In this document: in pieces, positions 1 to 11,262 of the stretch | Position numbering within the stretch: position 1 is the first letter of the stretch | Layout of the letters: every line of letters starts with the position of its first letter | Origin: Manduca sexta | Taxonomy: Eukaryota; Arthropoda; Insecta; Lepidoptera; Sphingidae | DNA length: 64,000 nt | NCBI RefSeq assembly: GCF_014839805.1 | Contig: NC_051142.1 | Location: forward strand, 14,664,589 to 14,728,588 | Direction of reading: 5' to 3' | Made by a program: the position numbers and the translations under genes | The notes under the pieces: model-generated | Database searches by the model: none | What the model saw: the letters and a program-made list of their open reading frames with translations, nothing else | Told to the model about the DNA's origin: nothing

Positions 1-100
1 CTGAGGTAAATTCTGTACCTGCTTATGGCCTACCAGAACCTGAGTTGTATTACTCCTCTGCTTACCCTGGAAAAGGAAAAAAGACATGATATTATGTATG
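1..100 (+). mobile_element. 3' tail of an RTE-like LINE (fragment)
   Basis: The segment resembles the end of a LINE reading frame (SSAYPGKGKKT, then stop) followed by a short ATGTATGTAG-type tail. A comparable tail with a more recognisable protein end lies at 22140-22290. It is cut by the window edge, so the extent is unknown. Assignment is from pattern memory only. Confidence 0.35.
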
Positions 101-386
101 TAGATAATAATACCTTAGTATGAATGTGGAAGACTTTTTCTACCGTGCAAGGCTCATGTAGTCGACTTCCCTAAACATAAGTGTCTAGTTTAGTGGTGTT
201 ATACAAGATCTCGTGCGGTGATATTTATTTTTCTTTACTAGGTGACCTCGTGTTGGTTATTGAAATGTGGTACAAAATAAGAAAGTAAGCGATTTGGTTT
301 AATATGGCGTTTAACATAAATTATTTTCTCTAATTAAATTAATCTGTGGTCGTGTAGTCGTAGATGGAAATCACTCACAGTATACA
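101..386. other. Unassigned AT-rich spacer
   Basis: No repeat, exon or RNA gene recognised. Confidence 0.5.
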
Positions 387-555
387 AAAACACATTATAC
401 CTTTATCCCCAAAGGTATACGCAGAGGTGGAAAAACGGCATCCACTTTTTGCTATGTGTACACCATCCCATGATGTGAAAGGAGGCAAAAATATCGTCGT
501 GACGAACACAAATTCTAGGCTCCGGGCTGATACTGAAGAGAAAAGCTTACTCCAT
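387..555 (-). mobile_element. SINE-2 fragment (tRNA-derived, promoter half missing)
   Basis: On the minus strand this matches the body and tail of the SINE-2 family: the CTCCGGGCTGATACTGA block, the CCCATGATGTGA block and the GCAGAGG...CTTTATCC end. The box A/box B head is absent, so this is a 5'-truncated, diverged copy. The overlapping 87- and 108-codon open frames are side effects of the repeat. Confidence 0.7.
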
Positions 556-617
556 ACAGTTAGTCTTAAAATTGGAAAATGTACATTTTGGCTAGTGGTA
601 GGATATTTATTTCTTCT

Positions 618-922
618 ATTGCTTTGAATTATAAGACGAGCTTGCCGTTCGCCTGATGGTAAGCGATACGACCGCCCATAAACAGTAGAAACACCATCCA
701 ATACCTTGAATTACAAAGTATTATTTGGAATTTCATTTCTCGTTATCCTGAGACATGAGATGTTAAGTATTACTATGTCCAGTAGTTACACTGGCTACAA
801 TGTCCTTTAAATCAGAACACAACAGTGACTTCCCACTGATGCTTGGCGGCAGAAGTAGACATTGCGGTGGTACGTACCCAGACGAACTCTCACATATGAG
901 AGACCTACCACCGGTAGATATG
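618..922 (+). repeat. Interspersed repeat family A, near full length
   Basis: Begins TTGCTTTGAAT..AGACGAG, contains GTTCGCCTGATGGTAAGCGA, AACAGTAGAAACACCATCCA and GTCCAGTAGTTACACTGGCT, and ends CTCTCACATATGAGAGACC. Seven copies occur in the window on both strands (also 15173, 16018, 23705, 26265, 37487, 56620). No coding potential. The shared CCTGATGGTAAG block links it loosely to family B, so both may derive from LINE 3' regions. Class unproven. Confidence 0.7.
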
Positions 923-1160
923 TATATAGGCGGATATATTTTTTATAACCATCCAGATAGCGACCACTACACACAAGGTGTTAAAACCCGCCTTAGTCGC
1001 CACGTAAGTGTGTCGCGTTTTGGAATCAGCCTGTGTATACCGGCATAATTGTGTCAACTGTCGAGGGGTAATCACCTCTCCTCAGTCGGCATACTATCGG
1101 ACCCCACTCCACTTACAATCACGAGCACCGAGGTCACTTTGCCTTGTCCGTATAAAAAAA
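921..1160 (-). repeat. Interspersed repeat family B
   Basis: Minus-strand copy of a roughly 240-bp repeat: GGTGCAGTGGAGTC-type head, AATGTCGACTGACGAGAG, CCGGATATACACAGGCTGAT, ACCTTGTGTACGGTGGTCGC and a tail like GGATATAAAATATATCCTA. About ten copies or pieces are in this window. It abuts family A directly at 922. No reading frame; class unknown. Confidence 0.7.
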
Positions 1161-1232
1161 ACTTTTCCCCAATAATGACTTCTTAAAATAGTATCATAAA
1201 ATCTTAAAAATAAAATCGCTTCAGCTCATCAC

Positions 1233-1373
1233 ATGGATGGGGTCCGTGTGAAAGTGCCCATAAAACACAGCGACCATTTAGGATTCTTTAGTGAACACGT
1301 GTGTAACACTTGGCGGCTTTGTTTCAAATCCCCGGAGTCTAATGCGAACTGCGGTGCGAAGACATATGGATAA
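1233..1373 (+). other. Small open frame, 46 codons, GC-richer than its surroundings
   Basis: ATG at 1233 to TAA at 1371. The frame (starting MDGVRVKVPIKHSDHLG) uses G or C in roughly half of its third positions, unusual for this DNA, and has several cysteines. An AG (CGCTTCAG) precedes it at 1224 but lacks a pyrimidine tract. Not recognised. It could be an exon, an old transposon coding remnant or chance. Confidence 0.15.
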
Positions 1374-1422
1374 TCGGGTACAGAACTTGAGTTTCATAAG
1401 CCTAGTTTGAATTAGTCATTAT

Positions 1423-1665
1423 ATGTATAATGTAATGTGTAGAACTGATGGCCGTTGGATCGGAAAAGTTCTGGAGTGGCGACCACAAACCGGGAGACGC
1501 TGCGTAAGTAGGCCCCACGAGATGGACCGACGACCTGATGATGGTCGCCGGAGTCCGATAGATGAGGGCCCTGAACCGGTCCCTATGGCGCTTAATGGGG
1601 AAGCCTATGTCCAGCAATGGACGATTCCCGGCTGAAATGATGATGATAATATGTGTATGAGTCAT
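1423..1665 (+). mobile_element. RTE-like LINE, last part of ORF2, frameshifted
   Basis: The translation shows the C-terminal signature of lepidopteran RTE-type reverse transcriptase proteins: a W(R)P(Q)TG block, RPTRWTDD in one frame, then GEAYVQQW and stop in another, followed by a short (GAT)n tail. The two halves lie in different frames, with a stop between them, so this is a dead 5'-truncated copy. Minus-strand relatives lie at 5812 and 10203. Confidence 0.7.
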
Positions 1666-3834
1666 ATTATGTATAGTAAGTATACAGAGCGTAATTTTTT
1701 CCTTGAACTAGTAGGGACAACGCACCTGGTGCACTCAACGTACTTCCAGCTTATTTTTGTAAGGTAACTGAACCCTTTAATGGCCATCTTATTTTAAATC
1801 TTCTTAAAATTGTTTTATAAAATAAAAACATTTTAATAAATTGCTAAATATTACTACATATTAAAAAAATAAGAGAACAAATAAAAGTCGTAGGACGTAG
1901 CACTACAACATAAAAAAATACTAAAACCAATTATATTGGGCCTAGTTAGGACACATGCTTTCTTCGTCACATTATATTACTAATAATAAAAATTCTAATC
2001 ACGGGAAACTCACGAAAATATTTTAAAACCCTTATACTTTTCCTTTACTTACTATGACTACTTTTGCTATATATGCTAATAGAATAGCTAATCAGTATTT
2101 ACACATGCAAATCTTTGTCTTGGAATCACATAATTATTAAATAAAAAAAACTAAATCAAAATCGTTTGATTCAAAACTTTAATGTCAGATAGGTCTATAA
2201 TATAATACATTAAACTATCTGGTTTTCAGGGATTGATAACTCTCGGGACACAAAACCACTGGAAAATATATTGTGTTTGTCTTTTATGTATGTTATAAGT
2301 ATCTAGAATATTGTAACCTTAATGTCGTCGCAGCGGGGTACCGAACCTCAGACCGAGAGGATAAAAATATGTTTCGACGAGAGGCCGTCATAAAAAATAC
2401 CCATTAGATCGTATCTTGTAGACTAATCAATCATCTCTAAGCAGATAAACATTTATAATTTTAGGTTTCCGAAGGAAAATAAAAAATCCTTTCTCTGCCC
2501 GCAACACGTACAGTAGATTTCCATTTCATTTAAAAGCCACCTCAACATTGAATTTTCAGGAATTTTCACTCTTCCCGGCCGTTCGCTGAAATCCCCCTCA
2601 GTAAATCCGGGAGCAACAAAAGGATGGGTAAATCCGAACAGATGGCCGCGTGTGAGGTCCAAATCTTTATGTGTACGCTGTTTAGAAAAGGTTTTTCGCG
2701 TACATGTTTTATTTCATTCAACGGATTAATTTGAATGATATCAAAGGAGAAATTATAGACAGAGAGAGTAATATCCTCCCGAAATTACCACTTTATTGCC
2801 AAATAAATAAGAGTAATATGTTCTCGAAATGACCGCTTTGTAAAAACAGAGAAAGCGAATGTGCGGCCAATACCTGTCTCTTTTCATAAAGCTGTAGCAT
2901 TGACATGAGAAGTCAGATAGAAAGAGACGAAGCTATTTCCCAGGCGGACTCGCTTACTTATTACCCTGTATTATGCTAATAAATGGAATAGTATAACTAT
3001 TCTTAATTCCCAGGTTACTGTTAACTACCTTCTAACAATGGATAAATCAAACAGGCCATGTAGAGCAAACTAACTAATCGAGTGAAATTTCCGGCTTAGT
3101 TAACCGACGTTGTGAACCAATACGTCTCTATTATGTCTGCCAATGTTGGTAATTGATTGATATACTTCCTACCAGACGTTTCTAGGTAGAGTTTGGACGT
3201 ATACTGTATTTCTATCAATTTTGGTTATGAAAGGATAATGGTTATTAATATACATTCCCAGAAATTACATATTTATCAAATCATGGATTTATTACCGAAG
3301 AAATGCCATTCAGTCACAGATAATTTTTTTGATCCTCTTAAGTAAGGCGTACAAGCTTAACTAAAATATTTTTTATTTAATGTTGCCAATAATCAAAATT
3401 AAAGACTTTTATTTCACACATTAAATACCTTACCATGACACTAATTTAAAGATGTTCGTTAAAAATAATATATATAAGATTTTTATAATTTTGTCTATTG
3501 GTCACCGCTGCCAAAAATATTCCTTAGTTACATCGCGACGCAAACTTAAAGATTGAAACGAAATTCCCTGCCCAATCAAGAAATTGGTTGGCTTACTATT
3601 ACAAAGTACTGTGTTATATTCGATGAGCAAATAAAACCATATATCGCATGATTCTAAGTATTTTTCAGTAAATAAATAAAGGGGAAACCATGGACGTTAA
3701 TTTAAAAAAAAATTACCAACATGAAAATTTAATTATCTTTTTTGCAACATAACTAATAATTAACATAGGACCTTCTAATTCTACCCAGCGAATTATATTT
3801 TTCAAAGAAAGTATCTTTATAAAAGTAAACAAAT
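1666..3834. other. AT-rich non-repetitive stretch
   Basis: No recognisable repeat or gene. GC-richer islets at 2335-2400 and 2575-2665 contain short open frames without convincing splice sites. An acceptor-like TCTGGTTTTCAG at 2220 leads into a 22-codon frame with no donor. Confidence 0.5.
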
Positions 3835-3840
3835 ATTTAC

Positions 3841-4166
3841 AGGTGGTAGCCTAGTTGGGTGTGGAACGGACTGCCAAGACGAATGTCTGCAGGTTCAAAT
3901 CCCAAGGGCACACACCTGACTTTTCTAAAATCATGTGTGTATTCTTTGTGAATTTATCGTTTCCGTTAACGGTGAAGGAAAACATCGTGAGGAAACCTGC
4001 ACATCTGAGAAGTTCTCTATAGGAATTTCGAAGGTGTGTGAAGTCTACCAATCCGTACGAGGCCAGCGTGGTGGACTAAGGCCTAATCCCTCTCAGTAGT
4101 AGAGGAGGCCCGTGCTCAGCAGTGGGCAAGTATATAATACAGGACTGATATTATTATTTTAATTTT
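3841..4166 (+). mobile_element. SINE-1 copy 1, full length with target duplication
   Basis: tRNA-derived head with box A (TAGCCTAGTTGGG) and box B (GGTTCAAATCCC), a conserved body (CATCGTGAGGAAACCTGCAC; GGTGGACTAAGGCCTAATCC) and an ATTATT-type 3' end. ATTTACAGGTGGTA is present at 3835-3848 and again at 4167-4180, a 14-bp target-site duplication. Such SINEs are copied in trans by a LINE enzyme. The box B loop is intact, so the polymerase III promoter may be functional. Confidence 0.9.
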
Positions 4167-4180
4167 ATTTACAGGTGGTA

Positions 4181-5748
4181 CACTCATTAATTGTTTGCGA
4201 TAAACTTTCCTCCCGTTTCACTGCCCCCGCTGCGCTACTTTAGCACACCATCCACAAAGACAGTAATAAACAAAAGTTCATTGCATAATAGCCTCATAAA
4301 CTATTTAAAATACCCTGTTGTACTCTTATAAAAGCAGCAGTACTTTCTCATTAAATTCTTTATTAAATTAACACTTTATAAGTTTGTTTACCCCCGCACT
4401 GGATTAGCGTGAGCGTGTACGAAAATTGCCGTGTTGAAATGTTTCGCCTTCCAGGCTAATCTACGTGTGAAATACACGTGTCTTAAGAATAACATACCTT
4501 AACTCCCACATCGTCTGCCTTACATTAGCCAACATATTTTATATTTATTATTATTATTTTGTAACTAAATAACATGTACGTGTCACCAATTTGAATAAGT
4601 TGTATACACTTCTATTTGGATTCTGACTAGCCATTAGATCCACTGTAATGTAATTTAGACAATTATTGTCAGTAATCTGTTTAGTGTATCTTTATAAATA
4701 AATAAATCTGTATTGCTTACTGACGGTGACATATTTCCATGTTTGTTACCGTCAATCAAAAACATTGATCAGTATAGTTAGTTATATACTGGACATCAGG
4801 ACCAAATTTTGCTCCAAAAGTTATTACCAATTGGTAATAAGTCGTTGTCTTATATGAAATGTCCGTGTGACAAGATGTCGCAACGTCCTTTGATATTAAT
4901 ACAAAAATAAAATATTTACAGAATATGCTAATATGCGCTTTAAAAACTTTCAAATCGCGATATGATAAAAATATAAATTATTTTACATTGGTGTTTTGCT
5001 ATTTCACAGTAGACTGAGTAACCATCTCATGAGCGCATAATTTTTGTATGGCAATCTTCTCAATATCTACTCTATATATCTTCGAGCTATTTGCCATAAA
5101 TAATTTTGATGCTCACACAGATATTGGCACACAGATTACCAGTGATAATAACATTGCATTTGTCACTTATGGTATCTGACATTGACTCTGATTAATCTAT
5201 AACTGAATAATAATGCTACTAATACAGATATTTATGTTTTCACAGGGTTAGTCATACCAAAAATCATATATGACCTTGCTGATGCATTGACCATGGTCAA
5301 CAAAATCTCTATAATACCATTATGAGAAACTACATCAATCGCCCAACATGTCAGCCAACAAGCTCGCCACACCACACTCCCGTACCACCCCATATAATCC
5401 AGATTCACTGCGACCCGTCGCGGCGCGTCATTTTACGTCTTAATCTGCCGTTGTTATTTCTCCTAGTTTGTATTTATCTAGACATTTATATGAGGATGAA
5501 AAGCTTACTGCGCAATGTGATATTATCTCGTTTAGAATACATTGCCCAGTGTATTTCTAAAGAAGTTTCATAGTATGCCATTTGATATACGAATATGTGC
5601 TTAAAACGTCATTCGGGACTGCAGACGTAGTTTCTTCGTGATACAATGAGATATAATTCAACACCCACACTTAAGGAGTTGTGGGTGTGCTACTGTACTT
5701 TAAAGAAAGCAAAGACACATTATGTGCGTTGGAGATTTTTATAATCAA
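4181..5748. other. Unassigned AT-rich stretch
   Basis: No repeats recognised. A GC-rich islet at 5340-5460 has an 83-codon open frame (5322-5573) with a hydrophobic run (LPLLFLLVCIYL), but no homology is seen and splice signals are poor. Another islet is at 4395-4480. Confidence 0.45.
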
Positions 5749-6150
5749 CTAGCGACCCGTCCCGACTTCGCATGGGTAGTAGAGCATGTATGTCTATTTT
5801 TTTTCTCTTAACATCATCATCATTATCAACCGCGGGATGTCCACTGCTGAATATGGGCTTCTCCCAAAGATTGCCAAATCGACGTATTAGAAGCGGCCTG
5901 CATCCGCGATCTGCTGTGACTTTTATTACGTCATTTATCCTCCTCGTGGCTAGACAAGAAAAAAGAAGAAGAAAAAAGTCTCTTATACAAAACACGAATT
6001 AATTATATACATAAACCTTCCTCTGGAATCACTTCATCCATTGGTTAAAACTATATGAGAATCAGTGCGGTAGTTTAAAGTTTGTCGAGTTTAGACAGAC
6101 AGGTAGACGCGATGGAGGGCCTTTGTTTTTTAATATGTACGGTTATTGAA
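5749..6150 (-). mobile_element. Non-autonomous Helitron, interrupted by a LINE tail
   Basis: The minus-strand 3' terminus is at 5749-5752 (CTAG followed by T on the minus strand), preceded by the GGGTCGCTAG end common in lepidopteran Helitrons. The minus-strand 5' part near 6150 carries the AACAAAGG..CGTCTGTC-type start of the same group. A LINE tail (5812-5955) has inserted into it. No Rep/helicase ORF is present. Confidence 0.65.
5812..5955 (-). mobile_element. RTE-like LINE 3' end nested in the Helitron
   Basis: Read on the minus strand it ends with the WTDD...CSGG-type C-terminus coding region and a (GAT)n tail, visible on the plus strand as CATCATCATCATTATCAACC followed by GGATGTCCACTGCTGAA. 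It is closely similar to 10203-10345. Nesting shows the Helitron inserted first. Confidence 0.7.
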
Positions 6151-6759
6151 ATGCTCGCGTTGTTTTCGTACCATATGAGTTTTAACATTCAATGTTTAAA
6201 AATAAGAAGCGCAAGCAATGCCATGTACCCACATTTCGCCTTCATTACATTAATTTTCCCATAGTGGGATGGATACTAGAAAACTTGCCTACCTACATCG
6301 AGTAAAATTTCTAATCACAGTATACATTACATATATTAAATAAATTCATCTACCCGTCCTGCGAACCCGAACTTCACATTTTAAGCCAACACCACTATAC
6401 CAAAGTGACATGATATATTATTCTATTACTGCAACAGTCGTTACCCCTTGAACTCCAAGCGTTCACGTTTCTCGAACGTTTACACACCATAAAAGGGGGA
6501 GTCAACAATATTCCCATCGTATAACGGTCTCGCATTGTGAAGCTCACGTGCAACAGCATACCTTTTACACGACAGTAGGATATTTTTGTTGGTTGTATTT
6601 TTTACGAGTTTCCGCGTAGGTTATAATGCCATAACATTTGTGTATTATATGCGGTACTTTGAGGTGTATGTACTTTGGTATTTTACATTGTTCAAGCAAA
6701 AGGTTTTCTCAGATCGAACAAACAATATCGTTAAAAATAATACGTTTTAAAAATAAAAT
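6151..6759. other. Unassigned spacer
   Basis: No repeat recognised. TTCTCGAA near 6470 resembles half of a heat-shock element, but a single site is not meaningful. Confidence 0.45.
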
Positions 6760-6970
6760 GCTACGTAAAGAATTTATAACAAATCCAATCCCATATTCTA
6801 ACTAGCGTGTAAGCTACGAAATTGTCACGGGTGATAATGCGCTACGTGCTACGCGCGTAGCATTTGTGCAGCGCTACATAAAATGTATTATGAGCTACGT
6901 GATAGCCGATATTAAATGCTACGTGAGATTATAACCTACGCGCGGTGATTATAGGCTACGTGCAATGCGG
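6760..6970. repeat. Cluster of GCTACG motifs with a 14-bp palindrome
   Basis: GCTACG(T/C) or close variants occur about eight times in 210 bp on both strands. One pair forms the perfect palindrome GCTACGCGCGTAGC at 6848-6861. Dense short repeats of this kind resemble subterminal transposase-binding sites of non-autonomous DNA transposons, but no clear terminal inverted repeats or target duplication were found. Confidence 0.5.
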
Positions 6971-7611
6971 ATTGGTTGAAATATTTGTTTATATATTTTC
7001 AAAAGATTTAATTAATGTAGATGTTTGCTGTGAAATTTTGCTCATAATAAAGATGGTACCTATTGCATATAATATATTACATGTAAACTGATACGGTGGG
7101 TTTACTTTTACGTTTAAGCACAAAATCTCAACAAATAAATAACAAGGTCGGTATGTAATAATTCTTTCGAAATGGGTATACATGAGCAGTTTTGATCCTT
7201 AGATGACCTAATTCCTAATATATGGGTTTTGGCTATAGAATACTAAATATCAAAATAATTTATTATCACATACAAGAACATTCAAGACAAATATAATTTA
7301 CGTTTATTTCCTTATTATAAATAATAAGTTACCACGTTTATTCACCAGAGATGCAAACTAGTCGTTAAAATTGAACTACGAGTAACTTTAGTCTCACGAC
7401 ACCACGCATGGGAAAACAATTGCGCATTTCACAAACTTTGTCCCACTGTGGGAATCGTACATGTACTTTTTTCAAACCACTTGATATTTTTGCATGTTTT
7501 ATTTTTACTGCGGTCGTACTAGTAATAAAATGTTTTTATTTCGAGTAAATTTTTAAAGTATTTATGTTTTTACTATAAAAAAATAAATAAACCTGATTTT
7601 ACCGACTATTT
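6971..7611. other. Unassigned AT-rich spacer
   Basis: Nothing recognised. Confidence 0.5.
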
Positions 7612-7700
7612 GCCAACAAGTTATTGGGTATTCGGCCGAATAGTACCTAAATATTCGGTATTCGTCCAAATAGGATAAAACCGAATAGTAGCTGAAAATT
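7612..7700. repeat. ATTCGG / CCGAAT repeat cluster
   Basis: Five ATTCGG-type motifs in both orientations, including the palindrome TATTCGGCCGAATA. This sequence type recurs in insect genomes as a transposon-associated repeat. Exact family unknown. Confidence 0.45.
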
Positions 7701-7803
7701 TGTTGCAATCTATTATATTATAGTAATTTTATGATGAAAATAATCGTCGACACCGAAGTTATACACCTGTTCATATGAATTTTAATACACCAATATTATT
7801 GAA

Positions 7804-7891
7804 GGTCCAACCCATCGCTGTAATATTCCGTAAAAATAAGAATTATATTTCTTTTTAAGAATTTAATTCTTAAATATACGGAGGTTGGACC
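7804..7891. repeat. 88-bp imperfect palindrome
   Basis: GGTCCAACC at 7804-7812 pairs with GGTTGGACC at 7883-7891. Inside, TCCGTA..TAAGAATT pairs with AATTCTTA..TACGGA, with a 14-nt bulge on the left arm. It could be a tiny MITE or a structured RNA; no target duplication is evident. Confidence 0.55.
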
Positions 7892-8077
7892 GAAATCTAC
7901 CTGTTATCATAATATGAGTTGGTAAGTCAAAAAGGTCGTATCTCTTAGGCCGAGCAAATGAATTAAGTCTCCGTTGCAAAGATATTAATAGGAAATAAAA
8001 AAAAAAAACTCAATTTTATTTCAATCACGCGATAAATATTAAGCATTTTCTCAAACGCATTTACAACTCCAAGTCTA

Positions 8078-8257
8078 ATGTCATTTTGCGCCCGTGTTAC
8101 AGTTTGCGTCACAAACGTAGTTTACGCGAGGCGGAAGGCATTACGCGAACGTAAATGGTTAACGTCAGCCGTTTATTGCCCCACCGGCCTCGCTGATACG
8201 TTTATTAACCTATACAGTGATGTTTATGGGAATTGTTACTTTGGATCGCTATTTTAG
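8078..8257 (+). other. 59-codon open frame in a GC-rich islet
   Basis: ATG at 8078 (MSFCARVTVCVTN...) to TAG at 8255. The first two thirds are CpG-rich compared with the flanks and carry several Cys and Arg codons. No homology recognised and no promoter or poly(A) evidence. Chance or an old transposon fragment remains likely. Confidence 0.15.
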
Positions 8258-8474
8258 TGAATTTTTTAATGTTGATTCAAAACATATCGAGGTACCAAAC
8301 CAAATAATACAAAAATTGCTATAATGAGTATACCATCCTGCTGAACACGGGTCTCCTCTACAAATTTGGTTTTAGTTTTGTTGTAATAATGCACCGAAAA
8401 TCCCATACAGCCACTAACCTTACACTTTAAAATGACACACATTACCATTACTGTCTTCTTTGTGTCGTGTATAT

Positions 8475-8605
8475 TCCGTCCCATGATGTGATTAGTGGCG
8501 AGCCTATCACCATATCGGGCACACATTCCGCACTCCGGGATAATATTGAGAAAGAAAATTCCCATATCACTGCCCGACCCGAAATTCGTACCTAAGACCT
8601 CAAAC
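8475..8605 (-). mobile_element. SINE-2 fragment
   Basis: Minus-strand match to the SINE-2 middle (CCCATGATGTGA, GGCGAGCCTATC, ATATCGGGCACA, then CACTGCCCGACC). Both the tRNA head and the tail are missing or unrecognisable. It accounts for much of the 118-codon minus-strand frame here. Confidence 0.65.
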
Positions 8606-9090
8606 CGGAATTCCGAAAGCACGCGATAAAACTATAACATTTAGGCAGTCCTAAAATTCATATAATAATCAACATATTGGTACAAAATATCAAAACCTCA
8701 GACTCAAAACTAATACTCCTAACATACCTTCGTCCCACACATCGATCGCCTTTCATTTCCCTGCACCATGTTCAATAGATAATCTAGATTAAACAAGATT
8801 TACCCAAACCCAAATTACAAAGTACAACAAATTAAGGAATAATTAATTCCGTCGGTAATTCCTTTTATTAACAATGATTTAGCGTAACTCATCGGCGGGC
8901 CGTGTAATTTGCGCCGCGCCTAGTTTGGGAGATTTGTTCTGGTGCCTTTTATGTGTAAATTACTCAGGTTTTAGGCCTAGTGGCATGAGACCTGGAATAA
9001 ATAGGTTGAGTCGTTTGTGGATATTGAAAGCACACTTAATAAACTCGACTCTGTCCAATCGGTCTCTCATTATTAAGGATTGTAACTCTT
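8606..9090. other. Unassigned; GC-rich islet at 8885-8960
   Basis: A plus-strand frame stays open from 8883 to 9088 (67 codons) without an early ATG and without good splice sites. Not assigned to any gene or repeat. Confidence 0.4.
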
Positions 9091-9316
9091 AAAACTATTT
9101 TACGGATTTTATCACCGTTTTTTATATTATAATTTTCCTCCGACGTTTCCAGACTTTTCAGCCTTCGTGGTCACGGGTTGGACTGAGGTGTTGGTTATCT
9201 GAAAAGCCAAAGTTACAATATCTACCTACATTTTACAATTATACATTTAATTTTAGGTGTTGGTGGTCCGATCTACGCAGAATGAGCTTCCAATGTAAAA
9301 TCCATAAAATAGTTTT
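9091..9316. repeat. Inverted-repeat element, family C (226 bp)
   Basis: Terminal inverted repeats of about 20 bp: AAAACTATTTTACGGATTTT at the left and the reverse complement of AAAACTATTTTATGGATTTT at the right. The internal block (CCGACGTTTCCAGACTTTTC, then GGTCACGGG) recurs at 58090-58259 and 59538-59950. Non-coding, so probably a non-autonomous DNA element; superfamily not determined. Confidence 0.7.
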
Positions 9317-9389
9317 ATTATGTCTAACATTTGTGTAAACATAAGATATCATTATCGTGACTCCTAATTATCTTCATAGTGATATCTCT

Positions 9390-9503
9390 TCATCGGATTC
9401 GGTCTTCTACCTGATGAAGTATTGCTTTAATGGAGACATTCAATGCAAAAACCTGGTCTATCCATTGTTTTGGGTTTCGTCCTCGTGGATTCCCTTCCAA
9501 CTT
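9390..9503 (-). mobile_element. LINE reverse-transcriptase C-terminal fragment
   Basis: A minus-strand frame of 37 codons (KLEGNPRGRNPKQWIDQV..., ending in TGA) shows the GRPKxRWxDQ-like motif found near the end of many insect LINE polyproteins. It is isolated, with no other part of the element nearby. Confidence 0.5.
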
Positions 9504-9516
9504 TCTGAGTGTTTAG

Positions 9517-10202
9517 TTTGAGGGTACAAGCATGAAGGTAAGATGTATTGTGTCTTTTTAATTAAATTTACTTATAACGAATGAATATTATCTGTGTGGT
9601 TGTTAAAAATAAACTTGGTAATTATTTTTCGTGTCACTTCTGAAACAGTTGCTAGTACATGGATTATCTTCTCTATAACAGAGAATTCTTTCTACAAATG
9701 ATTTACAAAATATAATAAGAAAACCACTAAGACTTTGTACTACTCCCATTAGTCAACATTCCAGTAAGCCCCGATTCCTGGAATGTATCTATTAATAATA
9801 ACCATATAAAAATGGTCACAAATTCAAATTAGACTAGTCAGTATAGTAAGAAAATCCAGATTTATTAACCTTAATACAGAACCGTACCGAGTTCCGTTCA
9901 AAAACCCGCATGCGAACAATCATTTGTTTATGCAGAAATGAGTACGCATTTTTTGCTCACCACGTACTGTCAGCATAAAAGTGTTTTGTTCTTAGCCTGA
10001 CTGATGAATGTGATGAATTTGTACTTGTCTAGCGTAAATTATACAATGTATCTCCATTTTAGTAATGTTGACTTTGATATGACTTTCAATTTAAGGTTAG
10101 CACACATAGTTTGATTAATATGTTTGGTTTTAATCAGTACTGCGTATTAAGTTTACCGGATAAGACGATATAATAGTGGAAAAAACTGCCACAGTGACTA
10201 TT
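9517..10202. other. Unassigned AT-rich spacer
   Basis: Nothing recognised. Confidence 0.5.
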
Positions 10203-10345
10203 TCCAACATTATCATCATCATTAGCCGCAGGATGTCCACTGCTGAACATGGGCCTCCCCGAAAGATTTCCAGATCGACTTATTAGTGACGGCCCGCATC
10301 CTGCGACCTCTTGCTACTTTTATTAGGTCATCTGTCCAACTCGTG
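10203..10345 (-). mobile_element. RTE-like LINE 3' end
   Basis: Same 3' terminal region as 5812-5955, ending on the minus strand in a (GAT)n tail (plus strand ATTATCATCATCATTAGCCG). Heavily 5'-truncated, as usual for LINEs. Confidence 0.7.
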
Positions 10346-10997
10346 GACGGACCTCAGATGCTTCAATATTATGGTCAATTATATTATATTGACAGATGGT
10401 GTTTCGACGTTATAATAGATTCATGATGATTTAAATGACCTTTAAAAAAGACTATCTAAATAAACACACTTTCGACTTCGGCGTGTTTTTTTTTCAATAT
10501 TAAACAGCGTATATACGTACAATGTATATACCTATCTTTTAATTTATCAGAGGTAGGTGTAGGTGTTAACACGCCAAGAGAAAACTTAATATCACTTAAT
10601 AAGTTATACAATTGGACGATATATCATTGTTGGTAGGCGATTGTAGAATCTGACTAAATTAAAGCTATCAGTTGGGAGATATTAAATTATAGTATGCGCT
10701 CTCCTTTAAGGTTTTAAGCGGCTTTAGTTTAGTGTATGTTCACAATTTGTTATACCTAGGTTTATAGATTAGGGACTCTAAAATATATTGTTATCCATAT
10801 TGTTCCAACATAAAATAATATAAGGCTTTAAGCAAGATTAATAATTTGATATATAAATTATTAATGAAACATTCATGGAAACGCAAGTTTTGATCAGTAA
10901 CAATATACTTCTCTGTATTACAAGAGTAACCAAAGCAATAGACAAGACACTAAAAGCTATCATTTATTTTACTAGTCATAACATAAATGGCAAACAT
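10346..10997. other. Unassigned AT-rich spacer
   Basis: Nothing recognised. Confidence 0.5.
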
Positions 10998-11262
10998 ACT
11001 ATATTATGCTGGTGCTAGGATATATTTTGTATCCGCGTTTACAGCGACTACCATACAAGGCGTTAAAGTCAACCATAGTGGCCCACGTGTGCCGCGTTCC
11101 GGGATCAACCTGTATATATCCAGTTCCAATAGGCCGGCATAATTGTGTCGACTATCGAGGGGTAATCCTTTCTCGTCAATCGAAATTCTACCGGAATCCA
11201 CTCCATTTACCATCAGGTGCAGTGAGGTCCTTTTGCCGTGGCCATATCAAAAAAAATGTACT
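10998..11262 (-). repeat. Family B, near full length
   Basis: Contains all family B blocks in minus orientation, from the TGCTGGTGCTAGGATATATT tail to the CACTCCATTTACCATCAGGT head. The overlapping 69- and 95-codon frames are repeat shadows. Confidence 0.75.

Noticed and set aside
2453..2662. 69-codon minus-strand frame (GFTHPFVAPGFTEGDF...)
   Set aside because: It has no ATG near its start, no splice context and no family match.
3841..4166. Intact tRNA gene (boxes A and B present)
   Set aside because: There is no cloverleaf with acceptor stem; the head continues into a SINE body with target duplication. The same holds for the other SINE heads.
8266..8622. 118-codon minus-strand frame
   Set aside because: It runs through a SINE-2 fragment and AT-rich flank, with no motif.
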